A DNA stretch of 64,000 bases from Candidatus Rokuibacteriota bacterium (GTDB taxonomy: Bacteria; Methylomirabilota; Methylomirabilia; Rokubacteriales; CSP1-6): the NCBI GenBank assembly GCA_016184365.1, contig JACPCW010000133.1, positions 1-64,000 of the forward strand, read 5' to 3'. A model generated the notes under the pieces. The model saw only the letters and a program-made list of their open reading frames with translations. It ran no database searches and was not told the DNA's origin. The position numbers and the translations under genes were made by a program. This document shows, piece by piece, positions 8,382-16,257 of this stretch (its first letter is position 1; every line of letters begins with the position of its first letter).

Positions 8382-10780
8382 CGACACATGCGGTTGGCGC
8401 TCGCATTCCCAGGAACGAAGATCCCCGGCTTCTCGCCGGCCTCGGCTGCTTCGTCGATGACGTCCGCCTGCGCGGGATGCTGCACGCCGCCGTGCTGCGG
8501 AGCCCGCACGCGCATGCCCGCATCGCGCGCATCGACGCGACGCGGGCGCGCGCGGTGCCCGGTGTCGCGCTCGTGCTCACGGCCACCGACCTCGGCGCGC
8601 TGAACCAGCCGACGCCGCTACTCATCCCGCACCCCGAGCTCACACACCCGCGCACACCGTATCCGCTCGCGATCGACGAAGTCCGCTACGTCGGGGAGCC
8701 CGTCGCGTTCGTCGTCGCCGAGAGCCGCTACCTCGCCGAAGACGCGCTCGAGCTCATCGACGTCGCCTGGGAGCCGCTGCCCGCCGTCGCGAGCCTTCAC
8801 GCGGCGAGCGCCGGCGGCGCGCCGCTGGTGCACGCGGACGTACCGGGCAACCGCGCGGCGCACCTCGCGCAGCGGGTCGGCGATCCGGATCGCACGTTCG
8901 CGGGCGCGCACCGCGTGCTGAGCGAGCAGCTCTGGATCGAGCGGAGCTGCGGCAGCCCGATCGAGACGCGCGGTGTCGTCGCGGACTGGGACGCGCGCGC
9001 CGGTCACCTGAAGGTCTGGGACTCCACGCAGGCGCCGCTGCCGATCAAGAACGGCCTCGCGCGGATGTTCGACCTGCCGGAATTTCGCGTCGACGTGATC
9101 GCGCCCGACGTCGGCGGCGGCTTCGGCACGAAGATCATGCTGTTCTACCCCGAGGAGATCCTCGTGCCGGCCGCCGCGATGCGGCTCGGTCGGCCCGTGA
9201 AATGGATCGAGGACCGCCGCGAGCACCTGCTCGCCGCCAACCAGGAGCGCGGGCAGCGTCACGACGTCGAGGTCGCGATCGACGCCGACGGCCGCATCCT
9301 CGGGCTGCGCGACCGCTTCGTGCACGACGCCGGCGCCTACACGCCGTACGGCATCGTCGTTCCGCTCATCACGTCGACGCAGCTGCCCGGTCCGTACCGG
9401 CTGCCCCACTACGCCGTCGACTTCCACGTCGTCTACACCAACACGGCCGTGGTGACGCCGTACCGCGGCGCGGGCCGGCCGCACGGCGCGTTCGTGATGG
9501 AGCGCGTGATCTCGCTCATCGCGCGCGAGCTCGGACTGGAGCCGTCCGAGGTGCGACGGCGCAACTTCATTCAGCCCGACGAGATGCCGTGGGACGTGGG
9601 CCTCACGTTCCAGGACGGCGGCCCGACACGCTACGACAGCGGGGACTACCCGCGCGGTCTCGCGCTCGCGCTGGAACGGATGGACGTCGCAGGATTCCGC
9701 AAACGGCAGGCGGAGGCGCGGGCCGAGGGCCGCCACCTCGGGCTCGGCGTCGCGTGTTACGTCGAGGGCACCGGCATCGGACCGTACGAAGGCGCGCACG
9801 TCCGCGTCGAGCCGAGCGGCAAGGTGCTCGTCGCCACCGGCCTCACCACGCAGGGCCAGGGGCACCAGACGACGTTCGCGCAGATCGCGGCCGATCAGCT
9901 CGGATGCGCGCCGGCCGACGTGACGGTCGTGACCGGTGACACCACGCGGTTCAACTGGGGTGCCGGGACGTTCGCGAGCCGCGCGCTGGTCACGAGCGGC
10001 AACGCGATCGCGGTGGCCGGCGCCAAGGTCCGCGCGAAGATCCTGACGCTCGCCGCACGACTGCTGGAGGCGTCGCCCGACGACCTGGAATTGCGCGACG
10101 GCGCGGTGCACGTGCGCGGGGTGCCCGACCGTGCGCTGACGCTCGGCGCGCTCGCGACGGTCGCGAACCCGATCCGCTATGCGTACGGCAAGGAGTCTTC
10201 CGCGTCGGCGCTGCGCCTGGTGAAGCCGCGCGCCGGCGCCGTGCTCGCGGCCGACGAAGAGCCCGGGCTCGAGGCGCACGGGTACTACGCGCCGCCGCAG
10301 GCGACGTTCGCCAGCGGCTGCCACGCCGCGATCGTCGAGGTCGATCCGAAGACCGGCGCGGTGCGGATCGTGCGGTACGTCGTCCAGCACGACTGCGGTA
10401 CGCTCGTGAACCCCGCGATCGTCGACGGGCAGATCCGCGGCGGCGTCGCGCAGGGCGTGGGCGGCGCGCTGTACGAGCGCATCGTGTACGACGCGAGCGG
10501 TCAGCCGCTCACCACGAGCTTCATGGATTTCCTGCTGCCGACCTCGATGGAGGTGCCGGCGATCGAGATCGTGCACACGGAGACGCCGTCGCCGCTGAAC
10601 CCGCTGGGCGTCAAGGGCGTCGGCGAAGCGGGAGCGATCCCGGGCCCGGCGCTGATCGCCGAGGCGGTGGACGACGCGCTCGCGCCGTTCGGCGTGCGGG
10701 TGCGGGAGATGCCGCTCGATCCCGAGCGCGTGTTGTCGTTGATTCGAGAATCGCGCGCGGCCGCAGGGCCGACGCGCTGA
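8378..10780 (+). CDS. Xanthine dehydrogenase/CoxL-family molybdopterin-binding subunit
   Basis: An 800-residue catalytic subunit of a molybdenum hydroxylase. The N-terminal half has VGARIPRNEDPRLLAG and the RSPHAHARI entry motif. Cofactor-binding motifs GGGFGTK and QGQGHQTTF are present. The loop TPYRGAGR (residues 361-367) is form-II-like, not the CO-dehydrogenase AYxCSFR loop, so CO oxidation is unlikely. The active-site glutamate is Glu750 in GVGEAGAIPGP. The FAD and 2Fe-2S subunits are not nearby. Directly downstream are a barbiturase-family hydrolase and a cytosine deaminase. A role as a uracil/thymine (pyrimidine) hydroxylase producing barbiturate fits this order, but it is inferred from context. 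Confidence 0.9.
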   Translation: MTTHAVGARIPRNEDPRLLAGLGCFVDDVRLRGMLHAAVLRSPHAHARIARIDATRARAVPGVALVLTATDLGALNQPTPLLIPHPELTHPRTPYPLAIDEVRYVGEPVAFVVAESRYLAEDALELIDVAWEPLPAVASLHAASAGGAPLVHADVPGNRAAHLAQRVGDPDRTFAGAHRVLSEQLWIERSCGSPIETRGVVADWDARAGHLKVWDSTQAPLPIKNGLARMFDLPEFRVDVIAPDVGGGFGTKIMLFYPEEILVPAAAMRLGRPVKWIEDRREHLLAANQERGQRHDVEVAIDADGRILGLRDRFVHDAGAYTPYGIVVPLITSTQLPGPYRLPHYAVDFHVVYTNTAVVTPYRGAGRPHGAFVMERVISLIARELGLEPSEVRRRNFIQPDEMPWDVGLTFQDGGPTRYDSGDYPRGLALALERMDVAGFRKRQAEARAEGRHLGLGVACYVEGTGIGPYEGAHVRVEPSGKVLVATGLTTQGQGHQTTFAQIAADQLGCAPADVTVVTGDTTRFNWGAGTFASRALVTSGNAIAVAGAKVRAKILTLAARLLEASPDDLELRDGAVHVRGVPDRALTLGALATVANPIRYAYGKESSASALRLVKPRAGAVLAADEEPGLEAHGYYAPPQATFASGCHAAIVEVDPKTGAVRIVRYVVQHDCGTLVNPAIVDGQIRGGVAQGVGGALYERIVYDASGQPLTTSFMDFLLPTSMEVPAIEIVHTETPSPLNPLGVKGVGEAGAIPGPALIAEAVDDALAPFGVRVREMPLDPERVLSLIRESRAAAGPTR

Positions 10781-10790
10781 GGAGAATTCC

Positions 10791-11897
10791 ATGTACGCGC
10801 AGGCCTTCAAGGTGGGAATGCGGGCGCCGGACGACGTGAGCGCGGCGGCCGCGCTGCTGGACCAGGGCGCCTTCCGCGCCGAGCACGTCGTGGCCATCCT
10901 CGGCAAGACCGAGGGCAACGGCGCGGTGAACGACTACACGCGCGGTCACGCCACGCTCTGCTTCCAGATGCTGATCGCGGAGCGGACGAAGCAGACCGTG
11001 CGCGACGTCGCGAAGCGCGTGCCGATCATCTGGTCCGGCGGCACCGAGGGGCTGATGAGCCCGCACGCGACGATCTTCATCCGCGAGCCGGACCGCGGCG
11101 CACCCGGCGGCGACAAGCGCTTCGCCGTCGGCACCGCGTACACGCGCGATCTCCTGCCCGAGGAGTTCGGCACCGCGGTGCACGCGCGGGTGGCGGCCGA
11201 GGGCGTGCGGGCCGCGATCCGAGATGCGGCGATCGAGTCGCCCGCCGACATCCACTTCATCCAGATCAAGACCGGCGCGCTCACCACGGAGCGCATCGCC
11301 GAGGCACGAAGCCGCGGCAAGGGCGTGGTGACGACCGACACCTACAAGTCGATGTCCTACGCGCGCGCGGTCGCCGCGCTCGGCATCGGGTCGGCGACCG
11401 GGGAGATCCCGGCGGCCAAGCTGACCGACGACGTCGCGATGCGCGACTTCTCCGTGTTCTCGGACGTCGCGTCGACCTCGTCCGGCGTCGAGCTGATGAA
11501 TTGCGAGATCATCGTGCTCGGCAACTCCACGCGGTCGACGAGCGATCTCGTCATCGCGCACGCGGTGATGAAGGACGCGATCGACGCCGCCGGCGTCCGT
11601 GAGGCCCTGAAGCGCGCGGGTCTCGCGGTCGTGGACGGCGATCTCGCGGAGCGCGACCGCGACCGCCTGATCAACGTCTTCGCGAAGTGCGAGCCGGACG
11701 CCTCGGGCGCCACCCGCGGGCGCCGTCACGTGATGTTCGAGGATGGCGACATCAACTACACGCGGCACATCCGCGGCGCGGTGAACTCGGTGATCGCGTC
11801 GGTGACCGGCGACACGATGTGCTACGTCTCGGCCGGCGCCGAGCACCAGGGGCCGCCCGGCGGCGGCGTGGTGGCCGTTCTCGCGCGAGCGCGGTGA
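10791..11897 (+). CDS. Ring-opening amidohydrolase (barbiturase / cyanuric acid amidohydrolase family)
   Basis: A 368-residue protein of the rare AtzD/barbiturase 'toblerone' family, which is built from three similar units. It hydrolyses cyanuric acid or barbituric acid rings. Recognisable segments include KTEGNGAVNDYTRGHA, KSMSYARAVAALGIG, SSGVELMNCEIIVLGNS and AGAEHQGPPGGGVVA. Sequence alone does not separate barbiturase from cyanuric acid hydrolase. A cytosine deaminase follows 8 bases later and a molybdenum hydroxylase precedes, which favours barbiturate formed in oxidative pyrimidine breakdown. ATG 10791 follows GAGGAGA at ideal spacing. Confidence 0.9.
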   Translation: MYAQAFKVGMRAPDDVSAAAALLDQGAFRAEHVVAILGKTEGNGAVNDYTRGHATLCFQMLIAERTKQTVRDVAKRVPIIWSGGTEGLMSPHATIFIREPDRGAPGGDKRFAVGTAYTRDLLPEEFGTAVHARVAAEGVRAAIRDAAIESPADIHFIQIKTGALTTERIAEARSRGKGVVTTDTYKSMSYARAVAALGIGSATGEIPAAKLTDDVAMRDFSVFSDVASTSSGVELMNCEIIVLGNSTRSTSDLVIAHAVMKDAIDAAGVREALKRAGLAVVDGDLAERDRDRLINVFAKCEPDASGATRGRRHVMFEDGDINYTRHIRGAVNSVIASVTGDTMCYVSAGAEHQGPPGGGVVAVLARAR

Positions 11898-11905
11898 GGA
11901 CCGAC

Positions 11906-12358
11906 ATGGCCGACCCCGACTACCGCGCGATGCTGCGCGTCGCGATCGACGAGGCTCGCCAGGGAATCGCCGAGGGCGGCATTCCGATCGGCGGCGCCGT
12001 GTTCCACCGCGACGGCCGACTGCTCGGCCGCGGCCACAACCGCCGCGTGCAGGCGGACGACCCGTCGATGCACGGCGAGACCGACGCCTTCCGCAACGCC
12101 GGGCGGCAGCGCAGCTATCGCGAGACGATCATGGTGACGACGCTCGCGCCGTGCTGGTACTGCAGCGGCCTGGTGCGCCAGTTCCGCATCCCGACCGTCG
12201 TCATCGGCGAGTCGGTCAACTTCACCGGCGGCATCGACTGGCTGCGCGAACACGGCGTCACGGTCGTCGATCTCCGGTCGGACGAGTGCATCCGCATGCT
12301 CGGCGACTACATCGCCGCCCATCCGGAGGTCTGGAACGAAGACATCGGCGAGGTCTGA
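11906..12358 (+). CDS. Cytosine deaminase-like nucleobase deaminase
   Basis: A 150-residue zinc deaminase of the yeast cytosine deaminase type. Zinc ligands and catalytic glutamate are visible: His56 and Glu58 in MHGETDAF, and Cys83 and Cys86 in PCWYC. The C-terminal WNEDIGE is typical of the cytosine deaminase branch. It would convert cytosine to uracil, the presumed substrate of the upstream molybdenum hydroxylase. ATG 11906 follows TGAGGA by 5 nt. It is the last gene of the 8.0-12.4 kb operon. Confidence 0.88.
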   Translation: MADPDYRAMLRVAIDEARQGIAEGGIPIGGAVFHRDGRLLGRGHNRRVQADDPSMHGETDAFRNAGRQRSYRETIMVTTLAPCWYCSGLVRQFRIPTVVIGESVNFTGGIDWLREHGVTVVDLRSDECIRMLGDYIAAHPEVWNEDIGEV

Positions 12359-12446
12359 CGGTGAGACGGACCAGGGTGGCGTCGTCGTTGGCGACACGGT
12401 GGCCGTCACGATCGACGCGGAAGCGATTCTCGAGACCGAGCCGTGA
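12357..12446 (+). pseudogene. C-terminal remnant of an ABC ATPase (TOBE-like tail)
   Basis: Immediately after the deaminase stop, a different frame reads GGVVVGDTVAVTIDAEAIL and ends at TGA 12444-12446, with no start codon. This resembles the last 25-30 residues of PotA-type ABC ATPases (TOBE domain). It looks like the 3' end of a gene whose body has been deleted. The assignment rests on a short match only. Confidence 0.4.
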
Positions 12447-12498
12447 GACACCGAGTCGGACCGAGCGATTGAGGCATGATAGTGGCCGGAGGACTCCG

Positions 12499-13452
12499 AT
12501 GAAACTGCCGGATCGCGTGACGATGTGCGAGGTGGGAACCCGCGACGGGTTCCAGATCGAGCCCGACTTCATTCCGACCGGGCAGAAGGTCGACGTCGTC
12601 GACGCGCTGTCCGACGCCGGCGTGCCGCGCATCGAGGTGACGTCCTTCGTCCATCCGAAGGTCGTCCCCGCCCTGCGTGACGCCGAAGACGTCATGGCGC
12701 GCATCAAGCGTCGCGTCGGCACGCGCTACGCGGCGCTGGTGCCGAACGACAAGGGCGCGTCGCGCGCCGTCGACGCCGGCGTCGAGGCGATCCACACGGT
12801 CCTGTCCGCGAGCGAGAGCCACAACCTCGCGAACGTGAACATGACGATCGCGGAATCGATCGAGAAGCTCCGCGGCGTCTTCCAGATCGCGGGCCGCGCG
12901 AAGCTGCCGGTCGTCTCGGGCATCTCGACCTCGTTCGGCTGCCCGTTCGAGGGCCGCACGCCGATCGCGCAGCTCGAGAGCGTCGTGCGACGGCTCGTCG
13001 ACCTCGGCGCCTCCGCGATCGGACTCGCCGATACGACCGGGATGGCGAACCCCCGGCAGGTCACCGAGGTGCTCGAGCACCTGATGCCGCGATTCCCCGG
13101 CATCGAGTGGACACTCCACACGCACGACACGCGTGCGATGGCGATCCCGAACATCCTCGCGGCCATGGCGCTCGGCGTGACGCACTTCGATTCGTCCATC
13201 GGCGGGCTCGGCGGCTGCCCCTTCGCGCCGGGCGCGTCCGGCAACGTGTGCAGCGAAGACCTCGTGCACTGCTTGCACTCGATGGGGATCGACACCGGCA
13301 TCGATCTCGACAGGCTCGTCGCCGTCTCGAAGCGCGTCGAGACGATCGTCGGGCGCGCGCTGCCCGGACAGATCGTGAAGGCCGGGAAGTGGGACCGTCG
13401 CTACCCGCTTCCCGACGGCGTCGCCGCCCGCCTGCCCCAACGCGCGTCGTGA
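12499..13452 (+). CDS. Hydroxymethylglutaryl-CoA lyase family protein
   Basis: A 317-residue TIM-barrel lyase of the DRE-TIM family. The N-terminus CEVGTRDGFQIEP carries the catalytic Arg-Asp pair, THDTRAMAIPN the metal histidine region, and GGLGGCPFAPGASGN the lyase signature with catalytic Cys240. Likely substrates are HMG-CoA or another 3-hydroxy-3-methyl-acyl-CoA, giving acetyl-CoA plus a keto acid. Related lyases also act on citramalyl-type CoA esters. ATG 12499 has GGAGGACT upstream and a GATAGT -10-like box at 12478-12483. Its stop lies 3 bases before the next gene. Confidence 0.9.
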   Translation: MKLPDRVTMCEVGTRDGFQIEPDFIPTGQKVDVVDALSDAGVPRIEVTSFVHPKVVPALRDAEDVMARIKRRVGTRYAALVPNDKGASRAVDAGVEAIHTVLSASESHNLANVNMTIAESIEKLRGVFQIAGRAKLPVVSGISTSFGCPFEGRTPIAQLESVVRRLVDLGASAIGLADTTGMANPRQVTEVLEHLMPRFPGIEWTLHTHDTRAMAIPNILAAMALGVTHFDSSIGGLGGCPFAPGASGNVCSEDLVHCLHSMGIDTGIDLDRLVAVSKRVETIVGRALPGQIVKAGKWDRRYPLPDGVAARLPQRAS

Positions 13453-13455
13453 CCG

Positions 13456-14031
13456 TTGGGCGAGTCCGTGACTGAGAAGGCGCGCCGGATGCTGGCGGTG
13501 ATGGATCGTGCCACGAATCTCTGGCACATCCCGACCGTCGGGCGCGCCAAGGGACGTCTCATCCGCCGGCTCGTCGAGAAACATCGCCCGGCGCAGGCGC
13601 TGGAGCTCGGGTCGCTCCTCGGGTATTCGGCGATTCTCATCGCGGGTTCACTGCCGCCGCGCGGCCGGCTGTTGTGCGTCGAGGCGAATCCGTTCCTCGC
13701 CGACCTGGTGAAGGCGAACGTGGACGAGGCCGGCCTGAGCGCGCGCGTCCGCGTCGTGCCCGGCGAAGCGCTTCGCGTGATCCCGCTCCTGCCCGGGCGC
13801 TTCGACTTCGTGCTCATCGACGCGGTGAAAGAGGACTACCTCGACTACCTGCGACAGCTCGAGTCCAAGCTCCGCGCGGGCGCGGTCGTCGTCGCCGACA
13901 ACACGAAGGCGTTCCGTCGCGACGTGAAGCCGTATCTCGACTACGTGCGCGACCCGTCCGGACCCTATCGCAGCCGCGAATACGATTTCGGCGATGACGC
14001 GATGGAGGTCTCGGTCAGGAGGACATCATGA
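13456..14031 (+). CDS. Class I SAM-dependent methyltransferase (O-methyltransferase type)
   Basis: A 191-residue Rossmann methyltransferase. SAM-binding motif I is ALELGSLLGYSAI, the acidic end of strand 2 is VEANPFLADL, and the catalytic-metal region of catechol-type O-methyltransferases appears as FDFVLIDAVKEDYLDYL and VVADNTKAF. The substrate is unknown. The start is taken as TTG 13456, 3 bases after the upstream stop; GTG 13468 is an alternative. Its TGA overlaps the ATG of the next gene (ATGA). Confidence 0.85.
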   Translation: MGESVTEKARRMLAVMDRATNLWHIPTVGRAKGRLIRRLVEKHRPAQALELGSLLGYSAILIAGSLPPRGRLLCVEANPFLADLVKANVDEAGLSARVRVVPGEALRVIPLLPGRFDFVLIDAVKEDYLDYLRQLESKLRAGAVVVADNTKAFRRDVKPYLDYVRDPSGPYRSREYDFGDDAMEVSVRRTS

Positions 14032-14987
14032 CGCGCGCAAGACTTGGCACGTTCCTGAATCCCGGACGCACGCTCGCCACCGCCGTCGACCTCGCGCGCC
14101 ACGCCGAGGAGCTCGGCTACGAAAGCGTCTGGGTCACCCACGGCGGCGGCCGTGATTCGTTCGTGGTGCTCTCCGCGTACGGCGCCGCCACGAAGCGCAT
14201 CGCCGTCGGCAACGGCGTCGTGCCCATCTACCCGCGGCACCCGACCGCGATGGCCCAGGCGGCGCTGACCGTCTCGGAGCTGACCGGCGGTCGCTTCCGT
14301 CTCGGCATCGGCGTGAGCCACCGCCCGAGCATGGAGAGCATGCTCGGGCTCACGCTGACGGAGCCCCTCGGCGTGATGCGCGAGTACGTCGACGTGCTGC
14401 GCGGCGCCGTCGGGGCCGGCGCGTCGTTCGACGGCCGGCACTTCCGCGTGACGTGGAGCTACGCCGTCCCCGACCGTCCGCCCGCGCCGCCCATCCATCT
14501 CGCGACGCTCGGACCGAAGATGTGCGAGCTCGCGGGCGAGATCGCCGACGGCGCGATTCTGTGGCTCTGCGCGCCCGACTACGTCCGGCGCGTCGCGATG
14601 CCCGCGATCGAGCGCGGCCGCCGGCGCGCCGGCAAGTCGCTCGAGGGCTTCGAGGTCGTCGCCGCGGTGCCCGTGGCCGTCACGAGCGACGTGCCGGGCA
14701 CGCGCGCCGCGTTCCGCACGGAGCTCGCGCGGTATCTGACGCTGCCGTTCTATCGCGCCATGCTCGAAGGCAGCGGCTACACCGCGTCCCTGGCGGAGTT
14801 CGATCGCACGGGACAGACGCCGGACGCGCTCGCCGATGCGCTGGGCGCGATCGGCGACGCGGCGAAGTGCCGCGCGTACGTCGACGCCTACCGCGCGGCC
14901 GGCGTCACGCTGCCGGCCATCCGGCCGATCGGCTTTCCGGAGGCGGCGTGGTATCGCGACACGCTGGAGGGGGTATCCGCCTCGTAA
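14028..14987 (+). CDS. LLM-class flavin-dependent oxidoreductase
   Basis: A 319-residue luciferase-like monooxygenase/F420-dependent reductase fold. Recognisable parts are GTFLNPGRTLATAVDLARHA, the conserved IAVGNGVVPIYPRHPT segment and RLGIGVSHRPSMESMLG. Whether it uses FMN or F420 cannot be decided here. It is coupled to the upstream methyltransferase by ATGA overlap. A second member of this superfamily lies at 39.4 kb. Confidence 0.88.
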   Translation: MTRARLGTFLNPGRTLATAVDLARHAEELGYESVWVTHGGGRDSFVVLSAYGAATKRIAVGNGVVPIYPRHPTAMAQAALTVSELTGGRFRLGIGVSHRPSMESMLGLTLTEPLGVMREYVDVLRGAVGAGASFDGRHFRVTWSYAVPDRPPAPPIHLATLGPKMCELAGEIADGAILWLCAPDYVRRVAMPAIERGRRRAGKSLEGFEVVAAVPVAVTSDVPGTRAAFRTELARYLTLPFYRAMLEGSGYTASLAEFDRTGQTPDALADALGAIGDAAKCRAYVDAYRAAGVTLPAIRPIGFPEAAWYRDTLEGVSAS

Positions 14988-14998
14988 CGCGTGCCCTC

Positions 14999-15700
14999 GT
15001 GTGCACCGTCGCCGTCGCCGCCGCCGTCGTGGCCGGCGCGTGTTCGGCCACGCGAGACGAGCGCGGCGCGCGGGCCCTGCCGGCGGAGTGTGGCGCCGCG
15101 CCGCTCTACGTGGCGCTCGGTGACAGCACCGTCGAAGGCGTCGCCGCGACGAGCCCGCGTCACAATTACGTCAGCCGCCTGCACGAGCGGCTGCGCGCCG
15201 TCTATCCGAACGCGCGCGTCGACAACCTCGGCGTCAGCGGCGCCGTGTCGGCCGACGTGCTCCGGCATCAGCTCGACCGCGCGGTGAAGCTCGCGCCCGA
15301 TCTCGTCACGCTGTCGATCGGACCGAACGACATCACCGGCGGCGTGAGCGTCGACGAGTACGAAAAGCACATCACGCGCATCCTCGGCCGCCTCACGCGC
15401 GAGACGCGCGCCGTCGTCGTCGTGAACCTGCTGCCGGATCTCGCGGTCACGCCGCGGTTCCGGCAGTCGGACCAGCGCGACGCCGTCGGCCGGCTGACCG
15501 TGTGGTTCAACGAGGCGCTCGAGCGGCAGGCGCGCGCGCACGGCGTCGAGATCGTCGACCTCTACGCGCGCAGCCGCGACGAGGTACCGCGGCGGCCCGA
15601 GCTGGTGGCCGCGGACGGCTATCACCCGTCCGATCTCGGCTATGCGCGGTGGGCCGAGCTCATGTGGACGCGCGTGGCGCCGAAAGTGGCGCGATGCTGA
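14999..15700 (+). CDS. Secreted SGNH/GDSL-family hydrolase
   Basis: About 233 residues. The N-terminus (CTVAVAAAVVAGACS) is a hydrophobic signal followed by Cys, possibly a lipoprotein. The esterase blocks are in order: YVALGDSTVEG (nucleophile Ser), NLGVSGAVSADV, IGPND (Gly/Asn oxyanion residues) and DGYHPSDLGY (catalytic Asp/His). It would hydrolyse esters or acyl groups outside the cytoplasm. The start is uncertain. GTG 14999 is used; GTG 14948 would overlap the previous gene by 40 nt but supply positive charges to the signal peptide. Confidence 0.82.
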   Translation: MCTVAVAAAVVAGACSATRDERGARALPAECGAAPLYVALGDSTVEGVAATSPRHNYVSRLHERLRAVYPNARVDNLGVSGAVSADVLRHQLDRAVKLAPDLVTLSIGPNDITGGVSVDEYEKHITRILGRLTRETRAVVVVNLLPDLAVTPRFRQSDQRDAVGRLTVWFNEALERQARAHGVEIVDLYARSRDEVPRRPELVAADGYHPSDLGYARWAELMWTRVAPKVARC

Positions 15701-15749
15701 ATAGGCGGAGCGTCCCGGTCGTCACACCGGTGACCTCGGGGGGTTCACC

Positions 15750-16253
15750 ATGATGCGCATCCTCGCGCTCGCCGTCGCGGCCGCCCTCGTCTCGGCGCCC
15801 ATCGCCGAGGCCGGCGGTCTTCGCGTCACCGTCGGCGGCGGCGCAAAACCTCCGCGTCATCACGCCCGTCCGCACGGCCCCTTCATCGTGGACGAGGGCG
15901 GCCTTCAGGTGTTCGGCGAGCGCCGCCTCAGGGTGGTGCAGGACCCGGCGATCTGCTGGGATGGTCACGGCAACTGGCGCTGCGGCGGCCGGCCGTCGGC
16001 ACCGTGGCGCGGCCCGAACCACCATCTGTACTCCCCGCACTCTCAGCGGTTCGTCGTCGGACCCCGCGCGGACTGCCTCGTGCCGGGACACTGGACGTAT
16101 CACTGGGTGCCGCAGACGGCCTGGTACAACCATTGGGTTCCGGGGCATTGGTCGCCGGACGGCACGTGGATCGAGGGTCACTACCAGCAGCGGCCGTACA
16201 CGTCGGGCTATTACCAGCAGCCGGTCTGGGTCGCCGAGCGCTGGGCCTGCTGA
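15750..16253 (+). CDS. Secreted protein with WVPGHW-type repeats
   Basis: A 167-residue hypothetical exported protein. A clear signal peptide (MMRILALAVAAALVSAPIAEA) precedes a Trp/His/Tyr-rich domain with repeated units: VPGHWTYHWVP, HWVPGHWSPDGTW and YYQQPVW. Similar W-x-P-G-x-W repeats occur in small periplasmic proteins of unknown role in many Gram-negatives. Four cysteines could form disulfides. GGGGGGTTCACC precedes the ATG. It is convergent with the minus-strand gene that follows. Confidence 0.75.
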   Translation: MMRILALAVAAALVSAPIAEAGGLRVTVGGGAKPPRHHARPHGPFIVDEGGLQVFGERRLRVVQDPAICWDGHGNWRCGGRPSAPWRGPNHHLYSPHSQRFVVGPRADCLVPGHWTYHWVPQTAWYNHWVPGHWSPDGTWIEGHYQQRPYTSGYYQQPVWVAERWAC

Positions 16254-16257
16254 GCCG

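Noticed and set aside
8378-10780. Aerobic carbon monoxide dehydrogenase large subunit
   Set aside because: The active-site loop is PYRGAGR, not the AYxCSFR loop of true form-I CO dehydrogenase, and no coxM/coxS genes are adjacent.
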